From Sulfurovum sp. (GTDB lineage: Bacteria; Campylobacterota; Campylobacteria; Campylobacterales; Sulfurovaceae): a DNA stretch of 36,505 nt. Below, in pieces: positions 1-8,597 of the stretch. The position numbers and the translations under genes were made by a program. The DNA is taken from positions 1 through 36,505 of the forward strand of contig JALUXB010000047.1 of NCBI GenBank assembly GCA_027019175.1, given 5' to 3'. The notes beneath the pieces were generated by a model. That model searched no databases. It saw only the letters and a list, made by a program, of their open reading frames with translations, and was not told where the DNA came from. How positions within the stretch are numbered: the first letter of the stretch is position 1; every line of letters begins with the position of its first letter.

Positions 1-900
1 AGCCAGAATACACCGCTCTACCGCTACCTTGGCGGTGCCGAAGCGCGCAGACTGCCCGTTCCCTGCATGAACATCCTCAACGGAGGAGAACATGCCGACA
101 ACAGCGTGGACTTTCAGGAATTCATGGCCGTGCCCCACGGTGCGCCGAGTTTCAGTGAAGGGCTGCGCTACGTTGCCGAAACTTTTCATACGCTAAAAGG
201 ACTTTTACACGATAGAGGGCTTGCCACTTCGGTAGGTGACGAGGGCGGTTTCGCCCCTAATCTCGGCAGCAATGAAGAGGCGATAGAACTCATTGTCGAA
301 GCGATCGAAAAGAGCGGCTACAGACCGGGAGAAGACATTTCCATCGCCATCGACAGTGCCGCTACCTCATTTTCCACGGACAAAAAAGGGCACTACGACC
401 TGAAGTGGTCGGGTGCAGGAAAAATGCTGAGCAGCGACCTCATCACGCTGGCAGAGGAGTGGGTAAAGAAGTATCCCATCATTCTCTGGGAAGACCCGCT
501 GGCAGAAGAGGACTGGGAAGGATTTGCCCAGTTTACAAAAGCTCTGGGTGACAAGATAGAGGTGGTAGGCGACGATATCTTCGTCACCAACACCAAATTC
601 ATCTCACGTGGTATTGCGGAGCATACCGCCAACGCCTCTTTGATCAAACTAAACCAGATCGGTACGGTTACCGAAACGGTCGAAGCGGTCAGGCTCTGTC
701 TGGAAAACGGATGGCGGGCGTTCCTCTCGCACCGCTCCGGTGAAACGGCAGACACCTTCCTTGCCGACTTTGCAGTTGCCATGCAGAGCGGACACCTTAA
801 AAGCGGCTCGGCATCACGCAGTGAACGCCTTGCCAAGTACAACCGCATTATAGAAATTGAACATGCTCTGGGTGACGATGCCCAATACTACTGGAAATAA
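1..900 (+). CDS. eno: Enolase, 5'-truncated by window edge
   Basis: Enolase (2-phosphoglycerate to phosphoenolpyruvate, cytosolic glycolysis/gluconeogenesis). The frame is open from base 1 and gives 299 residues, so roughly the first 130 residues of a ~430-aa enolase lie outside the window. The family segment PVPCMNILNGGEHADN is visible at the start of the readable part, followed by the substrate-loop-type HGAPSF segment, the metal-ligand region WEDPLAEEDW, GDDIFVTN, the lysine in LIKLNQIGT, and the C-terminal signature LSHRSGETAD. The apparent ATG at 67 is internal and is not a start. It stands 15 bp upstream of gap and leads a same-strand run of central-carbon genes. Identification is secure. 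Whether the genome has a second eno elsewhere cannot be seen. Confidence 0.97.
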   Translation, partial: SQNTPLYRYLGGAEARRLPVPCMNILNGGEHADNSVDFQEFMAVPHGAPSFSEGLRYVAETFHTLKGLLHDRGLATSVGDEGGFAPNLGSNEEAIELIVEAIEKSGYRPGEDISIAIDSAATSFSTDKKGHYDLKWSGAGKMLSSDLITLAEEWVKKYPIILWEDPLAEEDWEGFAQFTKALGDKIEVVGDDIFVTNTKFISRGIAEHTANASLIKLNQIGTVTETVEAVRLCLENGWRAFLSHRSGETADTFLADFAVAMQSGHLKSGSASRSERLAKYNRIIEIEHALGDDAQYYWK

Positions 901-915
901 TAAAAGGAGAATATC

Positions 916-1929
916 ATGAAAAAACGTGTAGCAATCAACGGACTGGGACGCATAGGGAACCAGGTACTCAGACACTATATCCACTCCCTGCCAAAAAACT
1001 GTGAAATTGTCGCAGCCAATACATCGAGCGTGGAAGATGCCTCTTACCTGCTAAAGTACGACTCTGTTCACGGACGGGCAGACTTTGACATCAGCACGGA
1101 AGAAAACAAGCTCATCATTGACGGGCATGAAATCGCCATTGTCAGCAGCCACAATCCGCTGGAACTGCCGTGGAAAGAGATGAATATCGATATTGTCCTG
1201 GAGTGTACGGGGCACTTTACCGAAGGCTCGCTTGCCGCGCAGCACATAGAGGCGGGGGCGAAAAAGGTCATTATCTCCGCACCCGGAAAGAATGTGGACA
1301 AGACCATTGTATTGGGTGTGAACCAGAACGAGTACGACCCTGCCGCACATCATGTGCTCTCCAACGCGTCGTGTACGACAAACTCACTTGCCCCGGCAAT
1401 GAAAGTGCTTGAAGAGAACTTCGGTGTAGAAAATGCGATGATCACCACCACACACGCCTACACCTCCAGCCAGACAACGGTGGACAAGCGTGCCAAAAAA
1501 CGCAGACGCGGCCGTGCGGCGGCGGTGAATATCATCCCTACAACGACCGGTGCGGCTATTGCCACAACAGAGGTCATCCCCGCACTTCAGGGCAAAATGG
1601 AAGCGATGGCACTGCGTGTGCCTGTACCGGACGGTGCCATTACAGAGATTGTTGCATTACTGAACAAGCCTGTCACTGCCGAGACAGTCAATGCTGCGTT
1701 TAAAGCAGCATCAGAAGGTGAACTCAAAGGTATTCTGGAATTCAACACAGATGAGATTGTCTCTTCGGACATTCTCGGCAACCGCCACTCAAGCATTATT
1801 GACAGCCTCTCTACCGCTGTAGTGGGTGAGCGTATGGTCAAGGTGTTGGCGTGGTACGACAACGAGTACGGCTACTCTCAAAGACTGCTGGAACTGGCAG
1901 ACTTTGTTGCCTCCAAAATGAACGCGTAA
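916..1929 (+). CDS. gap: Glyceraldehyde-3-phosphate dehydrogenase, type I
   Basis: Phosphorylating GAPDH, 337 aa, the usual family length. The N-terminal Rossmann motif NGLGRIGNQ is at residues 8-16. The catalytic cysteine is Cys153 in SNASCTTNSLAP, and the TTTHAYTSSQ and RAAAVNIIPTTTGAA segments and C-terminal WYDNEYGYS are all present. Start ATG 916 follows AAAAGGAGA. The residue after the cofactor-contacting Asn (AANTSSVEDASYLL) is Thr instead of the Asp typical of strictly NAD-dependent enzymes (IND-type). This leaves room for NADP or dual use, but that is inference from one position. The gene lies between eno and aldolase with 11 bp to the next start, so it is surely co-transcribed. It could work in the glycolytic or gluconeogenic direction. 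Confidence 0.97.
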   Translation: MKKRVAINGLGRIGNQVLRHYIHSLPKNCEIVAANTSSVEDASYLLKYDSVHGRADFDISTEENKLIIDGHEIAIVSSHNPLELPWKEMNIDIVLECTGHFTEGSLAAQHIEAGAKKVIISAPGKNVDKTIVLGVNQNEYDPAAHHVLSNASCTTNSLAPAMKVLEENFGVENAMITTTHAYTSSQTTVDKRAKKRRRGRAAAVNIIPTTTGAAIATTEVIPALQGKMEAMALRVPVPDGAITEIVALLNKPVTAETVNAAFKAASEGELKGILEFNTDEIVSSDILGNRHSSIIDSLSTAVVGERMVKVLAWYDNEYGYSQRLLELADFVASKMNA

Positions 1930-1940
1930 GGAGGGGAATA

Positions 1941-2843
1941 ATGCAACTTTATGTACCCGCAGACGTACCTGCTGAAAAGGAAAAATCGTTTATAGAGAAT
2001 TTTGAAAAGACCACCGGAGGCAGCGGACGGCTGATGCTCTTTGCAGGTGACCAGAAAGTAGAACATCTCAACAACGACTTTTACGGCGAGGGGATTCCCC
2101 TTGAGGACAATGATCCTGAACACCTCTTTAAAATCGCTTCACAGGCTGACATCGGCGTCTTTGCCACACAGTTCGGGCTCATTACCCGCTACGGACGTGA
2201 TTACCCGAACATTCCCTACCTTGTGAAACTCAATGCCAAAACCAATCTCATCCCCTACAGTGCCAAAGACCCGTATTCACAGCAGTGGCTGGATGTTGAA
2301 GATGTGGTACGTTTCCAGAAAAGCAGCGGACTGGATATTCGCGGGGTTGGCTACACGCTTTACCTCGGCAGCGAACACGAACATGCCATGCTGCGTGAAG
2401 CAGCACGCATCGTCCATGAAGCACATCTGAACGGCTGGATTGCAGTGTTGTGGATATACCCCAAAGGCAACTTCGTTAAAGACCAGCACGACAGACACCT
2501 CATTGCCGGTGCAGGCGGTGTGGGTGTAGCACTCGGGGCAGACTTTGCCAAACTCAAAGTGCCTTACATTGACGGCAAACTTGACACGGACGGACTGGTG
2601 GAAGTGACCACTGCCGCAGGACGCACCGGTGTACTTTGTGAGGGTGGAGATAAAGTCGCGCCCGAAGCTTTCCTCATGGAACTCCATGAGCAGATCCACA
2701 AAGGAGGCAGCCGGGGTAACGGTACGGGACGCAACATTCACCAGCGTCCGCTCGATGAAGCCATCCGTATGGCAGATGCCATCTATGCGGTGACGGTCAA
2801 GAACGCTTCGGTAGAAGAAGCCCTGAAAATACTGGAAGGATAA
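1941..2843 (+). CDS. Class I fructose-bisphosphate aldolase, archaeal/DhnA type
   Basis: 300-aa member of the DeoC/LacD/DhnA superfamily of Schiff-base aldolases, which cleave fructose-1,6-bisphosphate to the triose phosphates. The start chosen is ATG 1941, preceded by GGAGGGGAATA. An in-frame longer start at 1851 would overlap gap and is rejected. The barrel signatures seen are FAGDQKVEHLN near the N-terminus, LWIYPKGNF, and GADFAKLKVP, where Lys204 aligns with the Schiff-base lysine of the Thermoproteus tenax enzyme. RGNGTGRNIHQRP, a phosphate-binding Gly-rich loop, lies near the C-terminus. It is cotranscribed with gap and the flavoprotein (3 bp to the next start). Neighbouring eno, gap and pfkA support a sugar-phosphate role. 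Members of this family with other substrates exist (LsrF, ADH synthase), so the substrate is inferred from context. Confidence 0.85.
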   Translation: MQLYVPADVPAEKEKSFIENFEKTTGGSGRLMLFAGDQKVEHLNNDFYGEGIPLEDNDPEHLFKIASQADIGVFATQFGLITRYGRDYPNIPYLVKLNAKTNLIPYSAKDPYSQQWLDVEDVVRFQKSSGLDIRGVGYTLYLGSEHEHAMLREAARIVHEAHLNGWIAVLWIYPKGNFVKDQHDRHLIAGAGGVGVALGADFAKLKVPYIDGKLDTDGLVEVTTAAGRTGVLCEGGDKVAPEAFLMELHEQIHKGGSRGNGTGRNIHQRPLDEAIRMADAIYAVTVKNASVEEALKILEG

Positions 2844-2846
2844 ACC

Positions 2847-4238
2847 ATGGAAACATATGATCTTGTCGTGATTGGTGCCGGCCCGGGAGGCACCCCCGCA
2901 GCGATGGCGGCTGCACAGTTTGGCAAAAAAGTGCTGATTGTCGATAAACGTGATGCACCGGGCGGAGAGTGCCTTTTTGAAGGGTGTATCCCCTCAAAGG
3001 TACTGGAAAATGCCGCCAACCGCTTTGCTATGCTCAAAGAGATGAAAGCCTTTCATATCGATGTGGAGACCAAAGGACAGATTCACTGGGAAGCAGTGCT
3101 TGCGGACAAGACGCAAATTGTTAAACAGCGTTCCATTGGTGCGCTCAAACAGATGGAGCGTTTCCCCAATCTCCGGTTCAAACAGGGTACTGCCGCTTTT
3201 GTCGATGCCAATACCCTTGACGTTGACGGTGAAAAGGTATCGTTTGACTATGCCATTGTGGCAACGGGAGCTAATGCCTACCTGCCACCATTTGAAGGGG
3301 AAGGGGTTGCACACGCCTGGACCAATGCCGATGTTTTCAAGCACAGTGATCTGCCCGAAGAGATTACCTTTATCGGTGCGGGTGCCATCAGCTGTGAACT
3401 GGCACAGATGTTCAATAAGCTGGGAACGACCTGCCGTATGTTGGAACGTGGTGAACGCATTCTCAAGCATATTGACGAAGAGAGCGCCCTTGTTGTACAG
3501 CAGAAGATGATTGATGCGGGTATTGACATCCGTCTGAACGTCACCTTTGGAAGTATTGATGGCAAAGAGGGAGACTTTACCGTCAACTACAGCCAAAACG
3601 GAGAAAGCAAGAGCCTAAACACACCCCACCTGCTTATTGCCACAGGGCGTGCTGCCAATGTGGAGGGCATAGGGCTTGAGAATGCCGGTGTCACTTTTGA
3701 CAGACACGGCATCAAAGTAGATGAAACGCTGCAGACCACTCAGCCAAATATCTATGCCGTGGGCGACTGTACCGTAGGGCCGAAGTTCGCACACTGGGCG
3801 ACCTATCAGGCGGGTATTGCCATCCACAACATATTTGCCCCCATGAAACACAAAAGCGACATGGGCAAACTCAGCTGGGTGCTCTTTTCCGACCCGCAGA
3901 TAGCTTCTGTGGGGTTGAGTGAAGCCGATGCGGCAAAAGCAGGCATGGAGGTAGAGACAGCACATTACGACTTCACCACCGATGCCAGAGCACAGATCGA
4001 CAAGGCAGCCGAAGGCTTTTTGAAATACGTCATTGAAAAAAAGAGCGGTATTATCCGCGGTATCCAGATTGTCAGTGAAGATGCCTCTTCACTGAGCGGG
4101 GAAGCATCACTTATTGTTGCCAATGAAATGACAGTGATGGATGTGATGAAAACGATCCACCCACACCCGACATTGACGGAAAGTTTCGGTAAACTGGCGC
4201 AGCAGGTCTTCTTCAAAAGCATGATGCAACGAAGATAA
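2847..4238 (+). CDS. Dihydrolipoamide dehydrogenase-like flavoprotein disulfide reductase
   Basis: 463-aa class I pyridine-nucleotide disulfide oxidoreductase. It has an FAD-binding dinucleotide motif IGAGPGGTPAA at residues 9-19, a redox-active disulfide Cys42/Cys47 in GGECLFEGCIPSK, a second NAD(P)H-binding motif FIGAGAISCELAQ, an FAD motif TQPNIYAVGDC, and the C-terminal dimer-interface histidine motif HPHPTLTE. These match dihydrolipoyl dehydrogenase or mercuric-reductase-like enzymes. No extra N-terminal metal-binding domain or C-terminal Cys pair is present. A second, shorter E3 homologue sits inside the pdh operon (11894-13210), so this one is a paralogue with its own partner, possibly another 2-oxoacid complex or a lipoyl-like carrier not in this window. 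It follows the aldolase by 3 bp. Confidence 0.85.
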   Translation: METYDLVVIGAGPGGTPAAMAAAQFGKKVLIVDKRDAPGGECLFEGCIPSKVLENAANRFAMLKEMKAFHIDVETKGQIHWEAVLADKTQIVKQRSIGALKQMERFPNLRFKQGTAAFVDANTLDVDGEKVSFDYAIVATGANAYLPPFEGEGVAHAWTNADVFKHSDLPEEITFIGAGAISCELAQMFNKLGTTCRMLERGERILKHIDEESALVVQQKMIDAGIDIRLNVTFGSIDGKEGDFTVNYSQNGESKSLNTPHLLIATGRAANVEGIGLENAGVTFDRHGIKVDETLQTTQPNIYAVGDCTVGPKFAHWATYQAGIAIHNIFAPMKHKSDMGKLSWVLFSDPQIASVGLSEADAAKAGMEVETAHYDFTTDARAQIDKAAEGFLKYVIEKKSGIIRGIQIVSEDASSLSGEASLIVANEMTVMDVMKTIHPHPTLTESFGKLAQQVFFKSMMQRR

Positions 4239-4265
4239 ATATTTATAAATATTAAAGGATAAATC

Positions 4266-5669
4266 ATGGCAACAGTCATCTCATACGGTGCTGCCGAAGT
4301 CGTTACCGGTTCGTGTCACCTGATGGAACTGGACAACGGAAAGAGAATTATGGTCGACTGCGGGATGTTTCAGGGCAGAGAGGAGCACCGTAACTACGGC
4401 CCTTTCGACTTTGATGCCACGGAAGTCGACTATCTGCTCGTTACCCACGCACACCTGGATCACGTAGGGCGCATTCCAAAACTGGTCAAAGAGGGTTTTG
4501 ACGGTACCCTTGTGGCTACCGAAGCGACACTGGCGCTGGCAGAAGTGGTACTGCTTGACAGTGCAAAGATCATGAAAGAGGACTATCTGACCCGTTATAA
4601 GAAAGCGCAGAGGCGCGGTACGGAGCATACCGTCCAGGCACCGCTCTATGAAACCAAAGATGTAGAGACGGCACTGGCACTGCCAAAGATCATTCCCGAA
4701 TATGACAAACCTTTTGAACTTTGTGAAGGCGTGACCGTCACGTACAGAAATGCGGGGCATATTCTCGGTTCAGCCTACATTGAAATTGACTACGAAGAGA
4801 ACGGTCAGAAACGGAAGATCGTATTCTCAGGGGATATTGGAAATGACAATGACATGGTCATCCCCAATCTCGTTTCGTGTAAAAATGCGGACTATCTCTA
4901 TGTAGAGTCAACCTACGGCGATCGTAACCACAAAGGCGCACTGGAAAGTGAAAAAGAGTTCAGAGGTGTTATTACCAAAACGCTTGAGAACTGGGGAAAT
5001 GTCATCATCCCTTCCTTTGCCATAGAGCGGACACAGGAGATTCTCTGCATTCTTAAGGAGATGCATGACAACGGTACACTGCCTGAGTGTAAAGTATTCC
5101 TTGATTCTCCCATGGCTACACGGGCGACCGCTGTCTATAAAGAGTATGCTGAAAAGCTTCTGAGCAAGGAGTGTCAGGACATGAAGCAGCGTGACGGCAC
5201 GGTGTTTGACTTTGACGGGCTGGAGTATACATTGAGTGTGGATGACTCCAAAGCTATCAACGAAGTCGACTCGCGTGCCATCATCATTGCCGGAAGCGGC
5301 ATGTGTACGGGAGGGCGAATTTTGCACCACTTCAAAAACCGTCTGTGGAACCGTAAAAATGCAGTACTATTTGTCGGATACCAGGCCGTAGGTACACTGG
5401 GACGCCGGATTGTCGACGGTGCGAAGTGGGTTAAGATTTACCATGAAGACATACGTATCAAAGCGAGCGTCTACACCATCAACGGCTTCTCTGCCCATGC
5501 TGATCAGAACGGCATTATCAAATGGGTGGGCGATATAGACGACCTTAAACGTATTTTCCTCATTCACGGTGAAGAGGAGAAGCAGGAGGTACTCAGAGAA
5601 GTCATGGGTGAAAAGCTGCATGAAAAAGCCCATATTGTCAAGCCCGAAGAGGTGATCTACCTGACATAG
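4266..5669 (+). CDS. Metallo-beta-lactamase / beta-CASP RNase-family protein
   Basis: 467-aa protein of the beta-CASP branch (CPSF73/Ysh1-like nucleases). The zinc motif THAHLDH gives H61, H63, D65 and H66. Further metal positions are in AGHILGSAY and SGDIGN. The beta-CASP part has ESTYGDR, SFAIERTQEI and SGSGMCTGGRILHH, and the C-terminal RMMBL part has GFSAHADQ and the FLIHGEEE segment. By family it would be a single-strand endo- or 5'-exoribonuclease acting on RNA, but substrate is unproven and it is distinct from the longer RNase J. Spacing is 27 bp from the previous gene with AAAGGATAAATC as ribosome site. Its position inside a glycolysis/PDH transcription unit is unexplained. Confidence 0.85.
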   Translation: MATVISYGAAEVVTGSCHLMELDNGKRIMVDCGMFQGREEHRNYGPFDFDATEVDYLLVTHAHLDHVGRIPKLVKEGFDGTLVATEATLALAEVVLLDSAKIMKEDYLTRYKKAQRRGTEHTVQAPLYETKDVETALALPKIIPEYDKPFELCEGVTVTYRNAGHILGSAYIEIDYEENGQKRKIVFSGDIGNDNDMVIPNLVSCKNADYLYVESTYGDRNHKGALESEKEFRGVITKTLENWGNVIIPSFAIERTQEILCILKEMHDNGTLPECKVFLDSPMATRATAVYKEYAEKLLSKECQDMKQRDGTVFDFDGLEYTLSVDDSKAINEVDSRAIIIAGSGMCTGGRILHHFKNRLWNRKNAVLFVGYQAVGTLGRRIVDGAKWVKIYHEDIRIKASVYTINGFSAHADQNGIIKWVGDIDDLKRIFLIHGEEEKQEVLREVMGEKLHEKAHIVKPEEVIYLT

Positions 5670-5703
5670 CGTCCAAGGGTAGAGAGGAGAGGAGGAGTAG
5701 ATC

Positions 5704-6957
5704 ATGCAGATGAACCTGAAAGAGAAAATACGCTTTGACGTTGCCAAAAACAGAGAGCGTATTAAACAGCTGGGTCCCGGGCTTATTACCGGAGGTGCAG
5801 GGGATGACCCCGCAGGGATCGTCACCTATACCATTGTCGGTGCGACAAGCGGCTTTTCCCAGTTGTGGCTGCTGCTTCTCTCTACTCCGATGATGATTGC
5901 CATTCAGAATATCGTAGCGCGTATCGCGATAGTAACCGGAAAAAGTCTGCCGGAAATTACGACTGCTTTTTATTCCAAAAAACTGACCGTACTGATGATT
6001 ATGATTCTGGCTATTGCCAATATTCTGACCATCGGTGCGGATCTCAACGCCATCGCAGCTATTTTTCATATGATCAGCGGTTATCCTACTGTCCATTTTC
6101 TGATTCCTATCACAGCACTTATCGCTTACCTGATCACATTTGGAAAATACAAAAAGGTCAAACAGATTTTTATCGGACTGACCGTATTGATGGTAGTCTA
6201 TATCGCGGCTGCAATTTTGGCAAAACCGCCTCTGTTGACATTAATTGAGAATACCTTTATCCCCCATATTCATATGGAAAGCAGCTGGATCATCGCCGCG
6301 CTTGGGATGTTGGGTACGACCATCTCTCCCTATTTGATGTTTTGGCAGGCAGCAGAAGAGAAAGAGGAAAAAAAGAGTATCGTGCAGGCTGATGAAGTAG
6401 GGTTCGATACTATTACCGGAATGGTCTACTCCAACCTCCTTGCGTATGCCATGATCGTTACCGGCGCAGTGATGCTCTATGGTACCCACAGCAATATTCA
6501 GGAGATGTCGACTCTGGCTGCGGCACTGCGTCCGGTAGCCGGCAGCGATGCCTTTGCCCTTTTTGCCATTGGTGTAGTGGTAGCAGGATTTCTTGCCATT
6601 CCGGTACTTGCCGGTTCGACTGCCTATGCTGTGGCAGATACTTTTGGCTGGCGGGAAGGAATGGACTACAAAGTCAGTGATGCAAAGGGGTTTTACATCG
6701 TTTTTATCGGGGCACTGGTAACGGGAGACCTGATCGATATCTTTCCCCGTATTACCGTGGTAGATGCCCTTTACTATTCACAGGTACTCAATGGCATCCT
6801 CATTCCTGTCCTTATCGGGATTGCGCTGCTGATCGCAAACAACAGCAAGATTATGGGAACATATGTTGCTACGCGATTTCAGAACATTTTTTCTGCCTTT
6901 GCCATGGTCGTGACACTGGCACTGACGTTTGTCATGATATGGCAATGGATAGGGTAG
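5704..6957 (+). CDS. Nramp-related divalent metal transporter
   Basis: 417-aa polytopic membrane protein with about 11 hydrophobic helices, matching the Nramp (SLC11) fold in length and in the N-terminal LGPGLITGGAGDDPAG. Canonical Nramp proteins carry DPGN in helix 1 and MPH in helix 6 to bind Mn2+/Fe2+. Here helix 1 has D35-P-A-G and helix 6 has S208-P-Y (TTISPYLMFWQ), so the Asn and the soft Met ligand are both absent. Such changes are typical of Nramp-related proteins proposed to carry Mg2+ or other hard cations, so MntH activity should not be assumed. Start ATG 5704 follows GGAGGAGTAGATC. It is followed after 9 bp by a Na+/H+ antiporter, which suggests an ion-homeostasis pair embedded in the carbon operon. 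Confidence 0.85.
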   Translation: MQMNLKEKIRFDVAKNRERIKQLGPGLITGGAGDDPAGIVTYTIVGATSGFSQLWLLLLSTPMMIAIQNIVARIAIVTGKSLPEITTAFYSKKLTVLMIMILAIANILTIGADLNAIAAIFHMISGYPTVHFLIPITALIAYLITFGKYKKVKQIFIGLTVLMVVYIAAAILAKPPLLTLIENTFIPHIHMESSWIIAALGMLGTTISPYLMFWQAAEEKEEKKSIVQADEVGFDTITGMVYSNLLAYAMIVTGAVMLYGTHSNIQEMSTLAAALRPVAGSDAFALFAIGVVVAGFLAIPVLAGSTAYAVADTFGWREGMDYKVSDAKGFYIVFIGALVTGDLIDIFPRITVVDALYYSQVLNGILIPVLIGIALLIANNSKIMGTYVATRFQNIFSAFAMVVTLALTFVMIWQWIG

Positions 6958-6966
6958 GAGTGCACA

Positions 6967-8523
6967 ATGTCGTATGAATCGGTCATTCTCATTCTCTTTG
7001 TCATCGCTTCTGCGGTTGCGGTTATTGCAAAAAAAGTCAACCTTCCCTATACCATTGCTCTTGTGGCGGTAGGACTGGGACTGGGCGGCCTGCACCTGCT
7101 CCATCCGCCTTCGCTGACACAGGAACTGCTCTACACCATCTTCTTACCTCCTCTCATTTTCGAAGCGGCCATTCATCTGCGTGCCTCCGAACTTTGGCGG
7201 GACGGCTGGCCCATTGCAACACTGGTGATCCCCGGTGTGATTGCCTCTACCCTCCTTACCGCCGGTGTATTGGTACCGGTAAGTACCCATTTTGTAGAAC
7301 TCAATGCCATTACCTGGCCGGTAGCCATACTCTTTGGTGCAGCTGTGGCGGCGACAGATCCTGTGGCGGTCGTTTCTCTTTTCAACAGACTTGGGGCTCC
7401 GCGGCGACTGAGACTGCTGATAGAGAGTGAGAGCCTGCTCAATGACGGTACGTCTATTGTGGTTTTTATTTTGGCATTGCAGTATGTAACGGGACATCAC
7501 GACACCATTCAGGGGACAACTGTAGAGTTTTTCCGTGTGGTGGGCTTTGGACTCCTTGCAGGTAGCATTGTGGGGCTCATTACTGCTGCGGTCATGCGCC
7601 ATATCGATGATGCGATGATCACTATCACACTGACGACCATTGCAGCTTACGGATCATTTCTGATTGCAGACAGACTGGGAGTTTCGGGGGTCATGAGTAC
7701 CGTTGCTGCAGGACTCGTTACCGGAGGGCGAGGACTCTCACAAATTCTGTTCCCCTCCATCCGCCTGGCAACCGAAACCTTTTGGGAATATATTGCCTTT
7801 GCCATGAACTCACTGATTTTCCTGCTGATGGGCTTTGCGGTCAACCTGACACTGCTCTGGGAGCTTTTCCCCATTGTCATCCTTGCCTACCTCTCCGTAC
7901 TTGCCGCCCGTTTTTTCGTTGTCTCTGGCACCTGGTCTATTTTTTATCCGACCAAGTACAAATTCCCCTACAGCTGGGCAGTTGTGATGAGTTGGGGAGG
8001 GCTTCGAGGGGCGCTCTCTATGGTACTGGCACTGAGTATTCCCGACAGCTTCGCACTCAAAGAGCTCATCGTTACACTGGTATTTGGGGTGGTACTTCTG
8101 TCTATTTTTATACAGGGGCTCACCATGGCACCGCTGCTTCGTCTGCTCGGGATTCTCTCACCAGTCTCCCGGCTGAAGCAGTATGAACAGCTCAAAACGG
8201 AGATCACACTCTATCATGAACTGATAGACCGTCTTGACAAACTGCATAAACGCCGTTTCCTCAGTCAGCAGAGCCTTGAATCTCTCAAAGATGAGTATCA
8301 AAAAAAGATCGATGCACTCAGCAGCGCGCTCGATGAGATAGAGGTTGACAAAGAGGCACTGGTGAAAGAGGAGGTGCTTAAAACCAAGCGGCGTATGCTG
8401 ATGGAGGAGAGCCGGGCACTGCTGGAGATGTACCAAAGCGGTACCATCAGTTTAGAGGTTTACAAGGCGGTCAAGCACGAATTTGACAGTCAGCTTTTTG
8501 AGCTTGAGAATCTGGGGGCATAA
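6967..8523 (+). CDS. CPA1-family Na+/H+ antiporter (NhaP/NhaK-like)
   Basis: 518-aa membrane antiporter with about 12 hydrophobic segments over residues 1-400 and a hydrophilic, strongly helical C-terminal tail (about 405-518) likely to be cytoplasmic. CPA1 signatures are FGAAVAATDPVAVVSLF, with the ion-binding Asp, then IESESLLNDGTSIVVF and SWGGLRGALSMVLALS, with the conserved Arg of the GLRG segment. It would exchange Na+ or K+ for H+ across the inner membrane. The charged tail resembles regulatory tails of NhaP-type proteins. The gene starts 9 bp after the Nramp-like gene with GGAGTGCACA upstream and is followed by a 74-bp gap before pdhA. Cation choice cannot be read from the sequence. 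Confidence 0.9.
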   Translation: MSYESVILILFVIASAVAVIAKKVNLPYTIALVAVGLGLGGLHLLHPPSLTQELLYTIFLPPLIFEAAIHLRASELWRDGWPIATLVIPGVIASTLLTAGVLVPVSTHFVELNAITWPVAILFGAAVAATDPVAVVSLFNRLGAPRRLRLLIESESLLNDGTSIVVFILALQYVTGHHDTIQGTTVEFFRVVGFGLLAGSIVGLITAAVMRHIDDAMITITLTTIAAYGSFLIADRLGVSGVMSTVAAGLVTGGRGLSQILFPSIRLATETFWEYIAFAMNSLIFLLMGFAVNLTLLWELFPIVILAYLSVLAARFFVVSGTWSIFYPTKYKFPYSWAVVMSWGGLRGALSMVLALSIPDSFALKELIVTLVFGVVLLSIFIQGLTMAPLLRLLGILSPVSRLKQYEQLKTEITLYHELIDRLDKLHKRRFLSQQSLESLKDEYQKKIDALSSALDEIEVDKEALVKEEVLKTKRRMLMEESRALLEMYQSGTISLEVYKAVKHEFDSQLFELENLGA

Positions 8524-8597
8524 GTGTATGCAAACAGCAGTTAAACAAAAAGAGGAGTATACTTTGAAAAGAACATCCCATATGAAAGGAGTTAATC

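Noticed and set aside
1851-1940. Longer N-terminus for the aldolase
   Set aside because: It would overlap the conserved end of gap. GGAGGGG immediately before ATG 1941 gives a better start.
5704-6957. Calling the transporter MntH
   Set aside because: Both hallmark metal-binding motifs of Mn/Fe Nramp proteins are altered.
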